Positions 8,998-17,280 of a stretch of 64,000 nucleotides of DNA are shown in pieces (position 1 is the first letter of the stretch; the number at the start of each line of letters is the position of its first letter). The notes under the pieces are model-generated. The model made no database searches and was not told where the DNA came from. It saw only the letters and a program-made list of their open reading frames with translations. Location of the stretch: assembly GCA_018816945.1 (NCBI GenBank), contig JAHIVC010000073.1, positions 62,001-126,000 of the forward strand, in the 5' to 3' direction. The position numbers were made by a program, and so were the translations under genes. The DNA comes from Bacteroidota bacterium (GTDB lineage Bacteria; Bacteroidota; Bacteroidia; Bacteroidales; GCA-2711565).

Positions 8998-9873
8998 CTA
9001 ATCCATTAAATAGTTGACTACATCATTTAATAATATAGTACGTTCAATTATCGGAAAAATCATCCAATCATGCTGCATAGCTTCATATTCTTTGTACAAC
9101 AATGCAGTATTAGATTCTTCAATCTTAATTTTCAGCCTTCGACAATCAGGAAGAAGTATTTCGTGCGTACCTACAAATATTCCAATATTGTTTAGATTCC
9201 CCATATCTCCATATAGTGGAGAAACTATTGGATCCTTTAAATCTAAATCACCTGCAAAATTATACGAACAGATTATCAACGACTTTGGGTCAAGTAGTAA
9301 ATCCTTCTTTTCTAATTCCAATATTTTGGGATTACTCAATGATATGTCTACCCAGGGAGAAAGAAGAACAATCTTTACAGGCATTTTTATAAAACTTTTA
9401 TTGCGAAGCGTTTGTGCGAAAGACAAACAAAATCCACCACCTGCAGAGTCTCCAACAAAATAGAAATTGTCATTTGGATAAAATTCATTTAATTTGATAT
9501 ATGCCTGAAATACCATTTCATGTGACTCTTTGTAATTATATTCCGGGGTAAGCGGATAATCAATAAAACTCAACTTAAACGAGGATTTTTGAACTAAGTG
9601 TTCCATAAATCTCCAATGACCTGATTGTGCTTCAACGGTATACGCTCCTCCATGGAGGAAGACAATATGTCCACTAACAGACTCGTCCTTGGGCTTAAAA
9701 GTTACTACATCTCGATTTTTTACTAGGAAATGATCAGTTAAAAATTTCCTTCTTAACCTTTTTGGATATTTAAATCCATTTGACCTTGCCGGTTTCAGTA
9801 GTACTCCCGTAACCATCTTTTTTGCGTTAAATAGCTTTAGTATGAAATGAAGTAATTCAGCAGGTACATTCAT
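8998..9873 (-). CDS. Alpha/beta hydrolase, hormone-sensitive-lipase-like esterase
   Basis: An esterase/lipase of the HSL family. The oxyanion motif HGGA occurs in VFLHGGAYTV, the nucleophile elbow is GDSAGGG, the acid is in GTHEILLPD, and the histidine is in MQHDWMIFP, so the triad is complete. I start at the ATG at 9873 (MNVPAELLHF, 291 residues); the open frame extends eight codons upstream to a TTG at 9897. There is no signal peptide, so it is probably cytoplasmic. It is separated by 206 bp from the cluster below it and may act with that cluster on acyl esters, but this is not demonstrated. Confidence 0.85.
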   Translation of the reverse strand: MNVPAELLHFILKLFNAKKMVTGVLLKPARSNGFKYPKRLRRKFLTDHFLVKNRDVVTFKPKDESVSGHIVFLHGGAYTVEAQSGHWRFMEHLVQKSSFKLSFIDYPLTPEYNYKESHEMVFQAYIKLNEFYPNDNFYFVGDSAGGGFCLSFAQTLRNKSFIKMPVKIVLLSPWVDISLSNPKILELEKKDLLLDPKSLIICSYNFAGDLDLKDPIVSPLYGDMGNLNNIGIFVGTHEILLPDCRRLKIKIEESNTALLYKEYEAMQHDWMIFPIIERTILLNDVVNYLMD

Positions 9874-9973
9874 GTATAAGGTTTTATTTACTGCCAATCT
9901 ATTCGGGAAATCAATTCATATAATCTGTGAGTCATTATAGGAATTGATCCATTATTCTCAAAAGGTAAAAATA

Positions 9974-11620
9974 TTATTTCATATGCTTGTTATCTCCAAC
10001 TAACTCCCAATGGCATAAAGACATTGGAATACATCCCATGCTATTCAGACGATCAAAAAAATCACGTAATTGAAATTCTTTACCTTCTGATTCAAGTTTC
10101 TTAGCATAATCTTTCATAGCATCTTCTAGCAAATATTTACCACTTATGTAGCTGGTGCCATAGCCCGGTTGGCGCATATAAAGATGTTGTTCAAACACCT
10201 GGAATTCCTTAACTGTTTTCATCCAGCCACGGGGCGTATAATCTGAGTGGATACTGCCGGCTTTAGCCATAGTCATTTCATTAGCCTGAGCATACAGAGA
10301 ACCTAAGGCCCGTGCTGCCCTTTGAGCAATAAGAATGTATACTATCTCACGCGTACGCGGGGAATCATTATAAAATCCGGCTTGCATGAACATCTCCTCT
10401 ACCCCGGTTGCAATACCTTCGTTTCTGGAATCAAAAATATTATAGAGTAAAGCCCCTCTGCGTATGATATTTGAGTGAGGATTTCTGTCCATGCGTGCCA
10501 ACTCCAGCCAATGGTAAAAGTGTGAATACAATGGGCGGGGGTCATGGTGTGCTGTGATCCAGAAAAAATGTCTCTTTTCTTTAGGATAGAATTGCCCCAT
10601 ATGCGCCCTGAAAACCGGTTCAAAATAGTCTTCGATGGTAAGGATATCTTCATCCTTAAGAAACCTCATCATGCTTTGAACCGATCGCTCTGCCAATGCA
10701 TCATATTCCATCGGACTTTCGGCAGAAACTATTTCTTCCAGCGCTCTGTTACGGTGCTCTTCAAGCTTTAGAAAACTCCATGCCCTGGCAAGTTCTGTTT
10801 TCATTAACATAACCTCATCCTCCCAGCTCATGGGTACTAAATGGACATTTTCTAAATACCAAGTATAATTTTCCTTTCCGATACCTGAGGGTCCGTTTTT
10901 CAAATCAGCTTCTTTATTAAGCCAATCAACAAAGGCATCTGTTGATCGTATGGCTTTTTGGATGGTCGACTTCAGCTCTTCATCATCCATAACACCGGGC
11001 TTCTCAAATATACTTTTAAGATCGTTTGATTGAGTTTCAATATCTCTTATACCTACCTTAAACAATTCCTTAGCATTACCTGCTTTCAAATTGATCATAG
11101 CCTGCTCATTCAATGGTGGAATGATCTTCAGATCTTCTATTAACCTAATTCTTTCTTTGGCAGATAAAGGGAAATTATAGGTCCACAATTCAGTTAGAGC
11201 ATGATGAGTAGGCCCCTCATGTGCCGGCACATCACTGCGCTCTGTCCAGACGGATTTGTAAAAAGCCGGATCCCTTTCCCAGGGTCGCAAAACCCGTGTA
11301 TTAAAATCATAACCGTTCATTTCTGCCCATATAATATACCAATCTACCTTTTGTTCAATGGTCCATTGGGTTGTATCAAATTGCATCAGTTTGTTTTGCA
11401 ATGTTTCAAATTCAGCCTTCCTTTCTGAAAAGCCCTGCATGGTGTAATCGGGTGCCCCATCCTTTAATGGCGGACTTTCAAATTCACGCCATTCGAGAAA
11501 TAAGTCTGTTAATTTCTCGTATGATAAACCCGTGTTTTGAGGAGAGTTATTATCAACTGATTGGCAGCTAATCAAAAAGGATGATACAAGAATGACAAAT
11601 AATAAAGGAGTGCGCTTCAT
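9974..11620 (-). CDS. DUF885-like lipoprotein with degenerate metal motif
   Basis: A 548-residue lipoprotein: the signal ends in the lipobox LISC, with Cys19 predicted to be acylated. The long helical body and the motif NEGIATGVEEMFMQAGF match the DUF885 family, whose members resemble zinc carboxypeptidases. Active DUF885 proteins normally carry HExxPGH ahead of the EGxA motif. The corresponding position here seems to read HFYHWLELARMDRN, without the Glu and Pro-Gly-His. The protein may therefore be a non-catalytic relative or use a different metal site. It is transcribed alone, about 560 bp from the next gene upstream. Family assignment is moderate. Confidence 0.62.
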   Translation of the reverse strand: MKRTPLLFVILVSSFLISCQSVDNNSPQNTGLSYEKLTDLFLEWREFESPPLKDGAPDYTMQGFSERKAEFETLQNKLMQFDTTQWTIEQKVDWYIIWAEMNGYDFNTRVLRPWERDPAFYKSVWTERSDVPAHEGPTHHALTELWTYNFPLSAKERIRLIEDLKIIPPLNEQAMINLKAGNAKELFKVGIRDIETQSNDLKSIFEKPGVMDDEELKSTIQKAIRSTDAFVDWLNKEADLKNGPSGIGKENYTWYLENVHLVPMSWEDEVMLMKTELARAWSFLKLEEHRNRALEEIVSAESPMEYDALAERSVQSMMRFLKDEDILTIEDYFEPVFRAHMGQFYPKEKRHFFWITAHHDPRPLYSHFYHWLELARMDRNPHSNIIRRGALLYNIFDSRNEGIATGVEEMFMQAGFYNDSPRTREIVYILIAQRAARALGSLYAQANEMTMAKAGSIHSDYTPRGWMKTVKEFQVFEQHLYMRQPGYGTSYISGKYLLEDAMKDYAKKLESEGKEFQLRDFFDRLNSMGCIPMSLCHWELVGDNKHMK

Positions 11621-11928
11621 GGTCTAATATTTAATGAAACTAATATAACAAAAATTGTATTTACTCAAAGTGCGCATGAAAATTACTATTAAGGAATATG
11701 ACATCCGATTTAAGCGCATAATAATAGGGTGACAAGAGAAAGAAGACGATAGATACACCAGCCTTACTAAATATTACACAATTCAGAATTAAAACAAATA
11801 CTGAATCAAACTATCACTTGTTAACTCACAATATGTCCGGGAACTGTACAATACATGTAAGTTTTGGTTGTAAATTCAAAAACTACAACACATGTCCGCT
11901 TAAGTTCAATGTTTTTATAATTTTTGAC

Positions 11929-12040
11929 TAGTAAGGGTTTGGGGAGGTCACAAAAAAAACGAGAAGTCAAAAAATGACCTCTCGTCTCTCTGGGTACCCC
12001 CAACCTGCCTGCGGCAGGCAGGCGGTCAAAAGTTGCAACC
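11929..12040 (+). other. Left junction of a degraded tRNA-Leu integrative element (att-like duplication)
   Basis: Bases 11929-11960 are identical to 13923-13954. They are followed by an imperfect hairpin with A-run and the 16-nt core gtctctctgggtaccc (11984-11999), repeated at 13977-13992 against the tRNA-Leu gene. After the core the sequence diverges into element DNA: gtacccccaac, a CCTGCCTG palindrome, then tcaaaagttgcaacc. In the plus reading, the sequence before the core also encodes SKGLGRSQKKREVKK and a stop, the same C-terminal residues as the recombinase remnant at 13686. Apart from this junction, 11621-12184 shows no gene. Confidence 0.68.
12004..12022. repeat. CCTGCCTG short palindrome (REP-like)
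   Basis: A perfect 8-bp stem CCTGCCTG / CAGGCAGG with loop CGG. A relative with one mismatch lies at 14189-14208. Comparing 11994-12040 with 13316-13343 shows a 21-nt insertion that carries this palindrome between two words shared by both places. Confidence 0.7.
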
Positions 12041-12184
12041 ATTTATGTAATATTTTTTTAAAAAGTACTTTGACCTCTAACCTAATTTTTAAATTTATTG
12101 GAAACGATCTCAAAGAGTAGCTCCAGTTAAGTCTACTTTTGGCAGTATTTTTTAAATAGTCAAATTATCAAATAGACAGATAGT

Positions 12185-12880
12185 CTAATTCTTAATACAA
12201 CGAACAGACAACCCCACCTCCTTATATTCGTATGCTCTGTATACATTACTAAGATTGAAGCCCATGCTGCGTATCCAGGCATAATTGGCACTGTATTCGT
12301 TAGCACTCCACCAGAAACCGAAGTTGCCAATATTGCCTGATATACCACCAGCATCACGGTTTCCACCCGGAAGGGCTGTAAAGCCTGTTTCGTTGGTGGC
12401 AGTCTCATTTGCGGTTCTCCAATGTGTATTGCCTATTTCTTTTAATTTATCTCCCGCATCCAATTCGCCTCCTAAATAATCTGTTAGTTGTAACCATTCG
12501 GCATCTGTAGGTACATGCCAACCAGTGGGAGCCAGTTTTCCAGTATTTACGGTGTACCAGTTGTACAATGCCCCATAAGTGGCCTTGTTGTCAATATTAT
12601 TTTCGTACCAACAATAACCGGGAGTCGAAAGCCCAGACCATGTTATGAAATCGGTAACGTTTGGAATATCGGTACCATCGTTGTATTTGGTGGTTTTTAG
12701 GTTTTCGACCATCCATGTTTGGGAGCCAATTGTTACTGTATTGTAGGTGTTGCCGTCAATGTCGGTTACTGTCCCTGTTTCTCCTATTGGGTCATCGTCT
12801 TTCTTACAACCATTTGTAAGCATTACTGTTAGTCCCATTAATATTAATGAATAAATCAAAATATTACTGTTTTTTTTCAT
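12185..12880 (-). CDS. FISUMP-domain lipoprotein
   Basis: A 231-residue exported protein with a Fibrobacter succinogenes major paralogous domain. The signal peptide ends in a lipobox-like LTNGC (Cys25). The domain begins DIDGNTYNTVTIGSQTWM and continues with the signature VENLKTTKYNDGTDIPNV, then GALYNWYTV, APTGWHVPTDAEWLQL, GGNRDAGG, FWWSANE and the C-terminal GLSVRCIKN. This domain is secreted or surface-attached and resembles a formylglycine-enzyme-like / C-type lectin-like fold; the ligand is unknown. It is the only intact gene between the two tRNA-Leu element junctions, so it is either cargo of the old element or a host gene trapped there. A TATCTTTG word (minus strand, plus 12913-12920) lies 33 bp upstream as a possible -7 box. 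Confidence 0.87.
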   Translation of the reverse strand: MKKNSNILIYSLILMGLTVMLTNGCKKDDDPIGETGTVTDIDGNTYNTVTIGSQTWMVENLKTTKYNDGTDIPNVTDFITWSGLSTPGYCWYENNIDNKATYGALYNWYTVNTGKLAPTGWHVPTDAEWLQLTDYLGGELDAGDKLKEIGNTHWRTANETATNETGFTALPGGNRDAGGISGNIGNFGFWWSANEYSANYAWIRSMGFNLSNVYRAYEYKEVGLSVRCIKN

Positions 12881-12920
12881 AATGAATTATTCTAAATACG
12901 TTTATATTAATCCAAAGATA

Positions 12921-13685
12921 ATGAATTTAAATAAAAAGTAAAGATTGGATACAGGTAATACCCAATCTATCAGACTCTAGTATCTAGTAATTGTAACGCC
13001 TTAATAATTGCTAGCATTTGTGTATGTATTTGAACGATAAAGATAGGTAATCAACTAGGGTTGAGTGAATTAATTATTCAAACGTAAAGAACAATAAAAT
13101 AAACGTTATATTTTCAAATTAAACGCTCTATTTAAATAATATAAGATTAACAAGTTCACTAGATATATTAAGTCAGATAGCGTTTGACCGAATTGGACAA
13201 GAAACAAATAGTTGAAATACAGAGAGAAATGAACGTTGTTTGAACTGGTTGACTAATGGCTGACTAAAATAAAAAATCGTAAACAATTAGATACTAACTA
13301 TTTACGGCTAACAACGTACCCCCAACAATCAAAAGTTGCAACCTGTTAAGTGTGATTTTTGATTTAAAAAGAGCATGTCAAACTCTAATTCTAAATGGCC
13401 GAAGTTCGGGTAAGCCATAATAATACCGATTTGCTTTTCAATAAAAATAGCAAAAGTACCTTAGTATCAAGGTCACACTCCAAAACACAACATAGTACTA
13501 TTGTAAGATATTGCTATATGTTTAAATATGTGTGATTTATGTAATTTTTTTAAGTAATTGTGTAAGGTTTGTTAGAGTTTACAAACTTACCTTTATTATG
13601 CGAAAATCTCATAGCGACTGAAAACTATCAATATCTACTAAATGTAATTGATTTTCAATTGCATACAACTTAATCGAAATATATT
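12921..13685. other. Gene-free relic DNA inside the tRNA-Leu element, with a second left-end copy
   Basis: I find no supportable gene here. An imperfect 29-nt palindrome lies at 13278-13306 (arms CGTAAA / TTTACG, inner TTAG / CTAA). It is followed at 13316-13343 by gtacccccaac and tcaaaagttgcaacc, the same two words as at 11994-12040. The DNA after each copy is weakly alike (taaaaaga.. then ..tctaa), suggesting two related element ends in tandem, both eroded. Confidence 0.5.
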
Positions 13686-13945
13686 ATGAGCAAAAGAGAG
13701 AAATTGGGTGAATTAATCACTGATAACAAGGATCTTGCCATTCAAAACATATATTAAGAACGAGCTTCCTATGCTGGAAAACCTAGTGGAATATTACAGG
13801 AAGTCCGATGGTGCGACCAAAAAGAGGTTACTTGGTTGCATCTTTTCTGAAAAAATCGTTTTTGAGAATGGAAAAGATGCAACCAGTAATTTCACCGAAC
13901 CAGTTCAACTGATTATGAGTATTAGTAAGGGTTTGGGGAGGTCAC

Positions 13946-13977
13946 AAAAAAAACAGGAAGTCAAAAATGACCTCCTG
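13946..13977 (-). terminator. tRNA-Leu intrinsic terminator, embedded in the recombinase C-terminal codons
   Basis: Read on the minus strand: stem CAGGAGGTCA / TGACTTCCTG (one mismatch), loop TTTT, then eight T residues. It starts about 10 nt after the mature tRNA 3' end. A second copy at 11952-11984 keeps the hairpin with paired changes (plus strand CGAGA/TCTCG in place of CAGGA/TCCTG). Confidence 0.75.
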
Positions 13978-13987
13978 TCTCTCTGGG

Positions 13988-14072
13988 TACCCGGGGCGGG
14001 ACTTGAACCCGCACGAGCGCAATGCTCATTGGATTTTAAGTCCAACGTGTCTACCAATTCCACCACCTGGGC
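13988..14072 (-). tRNA. tRNA-Leu (anticodon TAA)
   Basis: An 85-nt class II tRNA. The acceptor begins GCCCAGG, the D arm reads GTGGAATTGGTAGACAC, and the anticodon stem-loop is TTGGA-CTTAAAA-TCCAA with anticodon TAA. There is a long variable arm (GAGC-ATTGC-GCTC) and a T arm GCGGG-TTCAAGT-CCCGC. The 3' acceptor strand CCCGGGT is followed by discriminator A and CCCA, so CCA is not encoded. Pair 5-68 is an A-C mismatch and pair 1-72 is G-T. The mismatched base (plus 13993) is the first base beyond the repeated integration core. Confidence 0.95.
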
Positions 14073-14181
14073 GATTGATTTCAATTAATCAATACCTTTT
14101 TGAACGTATTTATTGCCTTCTGTCCACCTCCCGATTCATAAAAACGATGCTTTTATTCTCGGGATGCTCAAAAAACTACAA

Positions 14182-14216
14182 AATCCAACCTGCCTGTTGG
14201 CAGACAGGGATTTTTT
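14182..14216. repeat. CCTGCCTG-type hairpin with T-run, between the tRNA genes
   Basis: Stem AATCC...CCTGCCTG, loop TTGG, CAGACAGG...GGATT followed by six T on the plus strand. It is a relative of the palindrome at 12004-12022 and may also stop transcription. Confidence 0.5.
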
Positions 14217-14227
14217 GTTTTTTGGCA

Positions 14228-14242
14228 AATTCCACCACCTGG
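14228..14242 (-). other. 15-nt fragment identical to the tRNA-Leu 5' half
   Basis: The plus-strand word aattccaccacctgg is found here and in the tRNA-Leu gene at 14056-14070. The similarity stops on both sides. It may be a scar of an older tRNA-Leu copy or recombination event, or chance. Confidence 0.3.
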
Positions 14243-14260
14243 CAAACTTTCAAAGAAAAT

Positions 14261-14275
14261 CCCGATCGCATCGGG
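14261..14275 (-). terminator. tRNA-Gly intrinsic terminator
   Basis: On the minus strand CCCGAT-GCG-ATCGGG follows the tRNA-Gly 3' end by about 7 nt and is followed by ATTTTCTTT. Confidence 0.6.
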
Positions 14276-14282
14276 ACTCCTG

Positions 14283-14355
<73 letters not shown>

Positions 14356-14372
14356 GTTTTTTAAACGGAGTG

Positions 14373-14401
14373 CAAATATAAACAATTTTGATAAATTGCA
14401 A
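14373..14401 (-). promoter_or_regulatory. Bacteroidota-type promoter for the tRNA genes
   Basis: On the minus strand TTG, 18 bp, TATATTTG, ending about 18 bp before the tRNA-Gly 5' end. It probably drives tRNA-Gly; whether tRNA-Leu is co-transcribed depends on the intervening terminator. Confidence 0.6.
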
Positions 14402-14436
14402 TATTTTTTATCGGATTTTTTCCGTCCACTCCCCTG

Positions 14437-17061
14437 CTATTCTCCCAGTAATTTCTTTATTTCATTCAGTTTCATCAAGGCTTCTACAGGAGTCAAGGTA
14501 TTGATATTTGTTTTTAAAATATCATCCTTGATTTGATACAATAATGGATCGTCAAGTTGTATGAAACTCAACTGAAAATCATCGGATGTTTTCGACTTTC
14601 CTTTTATTTTCCTTGTCTTTTGACTTAAAACATCATTTGAGTGCGATTTCTCCAATTGCTCCAAAAGCTGATCGGCTCTTTCAAGCACTGCAGCAGGCAT
14701 CCCCGCCATTCGTGCCACATGTATCCCAAAACTATGTTCACTTCCACCCTCTTTCATTTTTCGAATAAACAATACCTGATTTCCTATTTCTTTGATCGAA
14801 ATATGAAAGTTTTTTATGCGTTTAAAACTTTTGGCCATTTCGTTCAGCTCATGATAATGGGTTGCAAATAAGATTTTTGCTTTAAAAAGTGGATGCTCGT
14901 GCAAATATTCGGCAATGGCCCATGCGATCGAAATGCCATCATAAGTACTGGTTCCACGACCGATTTCGTCCAGCAGTATCAAGCTTCTGTTCGAAATATT
15001 ATTCAGAATGCTCGCGGTTTCATTCATCTCTACCATGAAAGTAGATTCACCCGAGGAGATATTATCGGAAGCACCGACCCGCGTAAATAACTTGTCGATC
15101 AATCCCAGTTTTGCTTTGCCGGCAGGAACAAAACTTCCCATCTGAGCCATCAAAACAATTAAAGCGGTTTGGCGAAGTAAAGCCGATTTGCCCGACATAT
15201 TAGGTCCGGTGAGGATAATGATTTGTTGCGATTCATTGTCCAGATAAACATCATTTGCAATGTACTCTTCACCAATGGGCAATTGTTTTTCGATAACAGG
15301 ATGACGTCCATCTTTAATATCCAGAATATATGAATCATTAATTTCAGGACGAACATAATGATTGGCCTCGGCAATATTTGCAAATGAAAGTAAGCAATCC
15401 AATTTTGCGATTACAGCTGCATCAAGCTGAATGGGTTGAATATAATCAATCAGGGAAGAAACCAATTCGGTATATAGCTGATGTTCAAGTTCGGCAATTT
15501 TCCCCTCGGCCCCTAAAATTTTTTCTTCATATTCTTTTAATTCTTCTGTGATATAACGTTCAGAACCTGTCAGCGTTTGTTTCCTGTTCCACTCTGGCGG
15601 TACTTTATCTTTATGGGCATTGGTAACTTCCAGATAATACCCGAAAACATTATTAAAGCCAATTTTTAATGATGAAATTCCGGTTTTTTGTAATTCACGT
15701 TCCTGAATTTTAGCCAGATAATCTTTACCCGAAAATGCAAGATTTCTGAGTTTATCCAGTTCTTCAGAAATCCCGTCAGCAATCACATGGCCCTTGCTAA
15801 GCAAAGCCGGGCACTCAGGATTAATCTCACTTTCTATACGTTCCCGAATTATTTTACAAGGATTTAATTGATCTGATAATACTTGCAATGATTTTAGCTC
15901 CTGCTTAAAACAAAGGTCCTTCACTTCATGTACTGCGGATAAAGCATTTTTAAGTTGCAGTAATTCTCTGGGATGTATTTTTGCCACCGCCACTTTTGAA
16001 ATCAACCGCTCCAGATCATTAATTGCTTTCAGGTGAATAGATAATTGCTGACTAAATTCTTTATCCTTGATCAAAAATCCTACAATTTCATAACGCTCTT
16101 CGATCGGGTGTTTATCTTTAAGCGGAAGCGCAAGCCAACGTTTAAGCATCCGAGAGCCCATGGGTGTCAAGGTCTGATCCAATACATCAATCAAAGTTGC
16201 TGCTCCGTCATAAGGCGAAAAAAACAACTCTAAATTCCGAATGGTAAACTTATCGAGCCATACGAACTTTTCTTCTTCAATACGCGATACTTTGCTGATA
16301 TGGCCAACCTTATCGTGATGGGTTTCCGCCAGATAATGCATGGCTGCACCGGCTGCTATGACTGCATTTTTCAAATCCTCAATTCCGAATCCCTTTAACG
16401 AATTTGTCCCAAAATGCCCTCTTAAAAGTTCATATGAAAAATCGAGGGTAAATACCCAATCATCAAACGTATTGATATAAAATTTATCGCCGAACAACTC
16501 TGTAAACTTCTCCCGTTTATTTCTTTGGATGATGACTTCACTGGGTTTGAAACTTTGAAGCAATTTATCCATGTACTCATATGATCCTTGCGCTACCAAA
16601 AATTCACCGGTCGAAATATCCAGAAATGAGATTCCGGAATTCTTCGCATCTAAATGTAAGCTTGCCAGAAAATTATTTTCATTACGTTCCAGAATCTTAT
16701 CATTGTATGAAACACCCGGGGTTACTAATTCCGTAACACCACGCTTCACAATTGTTTTGGTCAATTTAGGATCTTCCAACTGATCACAAATCGCAACTCT
16801 GTGGCCCGCCCTGACCAGCTTGGGTAAATAGGTATCGATGGAGTGGTGTGGAAAACCTGCAAGCTCAATATAAGTCGCCTTTCCATTGGCACGTCTGGTC
16901 AAAACAATGCCCAAAATAGCAGCAGCCTTGATGGCATCTTCTCCAAATGTTTCATAAAAATCACCAACCCTGAAAAGCAATAAAGCATCCGGATACTTTG
17001 CTTTAATGGCATTGTATTGCTTCATTAATGGAGTTTCCGCTATTTCTTTTTTATCTGTCAA
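14437..17061 (-). CDS. mutS: DNA mismatch repair protein MutS
   Basis: An 874-residue MutS, full length. The mismatch-reading domain I has the Phe-x-Glu element in [16 protein letters not shown] near residue 30. The Walker A motif is [15 protein letters not shown] (about residues 620-634), preceded by the clamp and lever regions. Walker B / signature is [16 protein letters not shown], and the switch His is in [12 protein letters not shown]. It binds base mismatches and small loops and recruits MutL. The C-terminal helical dimer domain ends [12 protein letters not shown]. The start is a TTG at 17061; the family's [12 protein letters not shown] follows within ten residues, so no better start exists except an internal ATG at 17025. 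The gene diverges from the methyltransferase at 17281. Confidence 0.98.
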   Translation of the reverse strand: MTDKKEIAETPLMKQYNAIKAKYPDALLLFRVGDFYETFGEDAIKAAAILGIVLTRRANGKATYIELAGFPHHSIDTYLPKLVRAGHRVAICDQLEDPKLTKTIVKRGVTELVTPGVSYNDKILERNENNFLASLHLDAKNSGISFLDISTGEFLVAQGSYEYMDKLLQSFKPSEVIIQRNKREKFTELFGDKFYINTFDDWVFTLDFSYELLRGHFGTNSLKGFGIEDLKNAVIAAGAAMHYLAETHHDKVGHISKVSRIEEEKFVWLDKFTIRNLELFFSPYDGAATLIDVLDQTLTPMGSRMLKRWLALPLKDKHPIEERYEIVGFLIKDKEFSQQLSIHLKAINDLERLISKVAVAKIHPRELLQLKNALSAVHEVKDLCFKQELKSLQVLSDQLNPCKIIRERIESEINPECPALLSKGHVIADGISEELDKLRNLAFSGKDYLAKIQERELQKTGISSLKIGFNNVFGYYLEVTNAHKDKVPPEWNRKQTLTGSERYITEELKEYEEKILGAEGKIAELEHQLYTELVSSLIDYIQPIQLDAAVIAKLDCLLSFANIAEANHYVRPEINDSYILDIKDGRHPVIEKQLPIGEEYIANDVYLDNESQQIIILTGPNMSGKSALLRQTALIVLMAQMGSFVPAGKAKLGLIDKLFTRVGASDNISSGESTFMVEMNETASILNNISNRSLILLDEIGRGTSTYDGISIAWAIAEYLHEHPLFKAKILFATHYHELNEMAKSFKRIKNFHISIKEIGNQVLFIRKMKEGGSEHSFGIHVARMAGMPAAVLERADQLLEQLEKSHSNDVLSQKTRKIKGKSKTSDDFQLSFIQLDDPLLYQIKDDILKTNINTLTPVEALMKLNEIKKLLGE

Positions 17062-17144
17062 AATGTTTTACTCTTGTTAAAACAAACGAACATAAATTAT
17101 ATTCATAATAATATTCACAAACTTATGAAAATAATTCATGAGAG

Positions 17145-17204
17145 TTCCCTCTGAAGATTTTGAATTTGTAAATAATGTCCAAAATTTAAAATCTTCAGAG
17201 GAAA
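17145..17204. repeat. Long inverted repeat between mutS and the TrmH-like gene
   Basis: The left arm (17145-17167, core CCTCTGAAGATTTT) pairs with the right arm (17182-17204, core AAAATCTTCAGAGG) over about 20 bp with two mismatches and a 14-nt loop. It lies between two divergently transcribed genes, so it is not a shared 3' terminator. It could be a regulator site, a leader hairpin or a MITE-like relic. Confidence 0.7.
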
Positions 17205-17280
17205 GTTAAAATTGATTTTTGATTAGTTAATCCCTTTATTAAAATTTACTTGTAATTTTACTTCTTCTAAAATCAATCAA

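Larger units (their letters stand above)
13686..14088 (+). pseudogene. Serine-recombinase C-terminal remnant running into antisense tRNA-Leu
   Basis: Only the end of a Bacteroidota site-specific recombinase is left. An ATG at 13686 opens SKREKLGELITDNKDLA, then the frame shifts by one base near 13735 and continues as FKTYIKNELPMLENLVEYY, KKRLLGCIFSEKIVFENGK and SKGLGRSQKKQEVKND. The N-terminal catalytic resolvase domain and zinc ribbon are missing and a stop precedes the ATG. From about 13977 the frame simply reads the opposite strand of tRNA-Leu (VPGAGLEPARA), a pattern common to recombinases that use tRNA 3' ends as targets. On the minus strand the codons for SQKKQEVKND form the terminator of tRNA-Leu. 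The element can no longer move by itself. Confidence 0.75.

Noticed and set aside
10399-10771. Open frames on both strands inside the DUF885-like gene
   Set aside because: They are shadows of the 548-residue frame, with no start signals or family motifs.
11821-12042. A 73-residue minus-strand open frame over the left element junction
   Set aside because: It covers an att duplication, a terminator-like hairpin and a palindrome; the product has no family features and no promoter.
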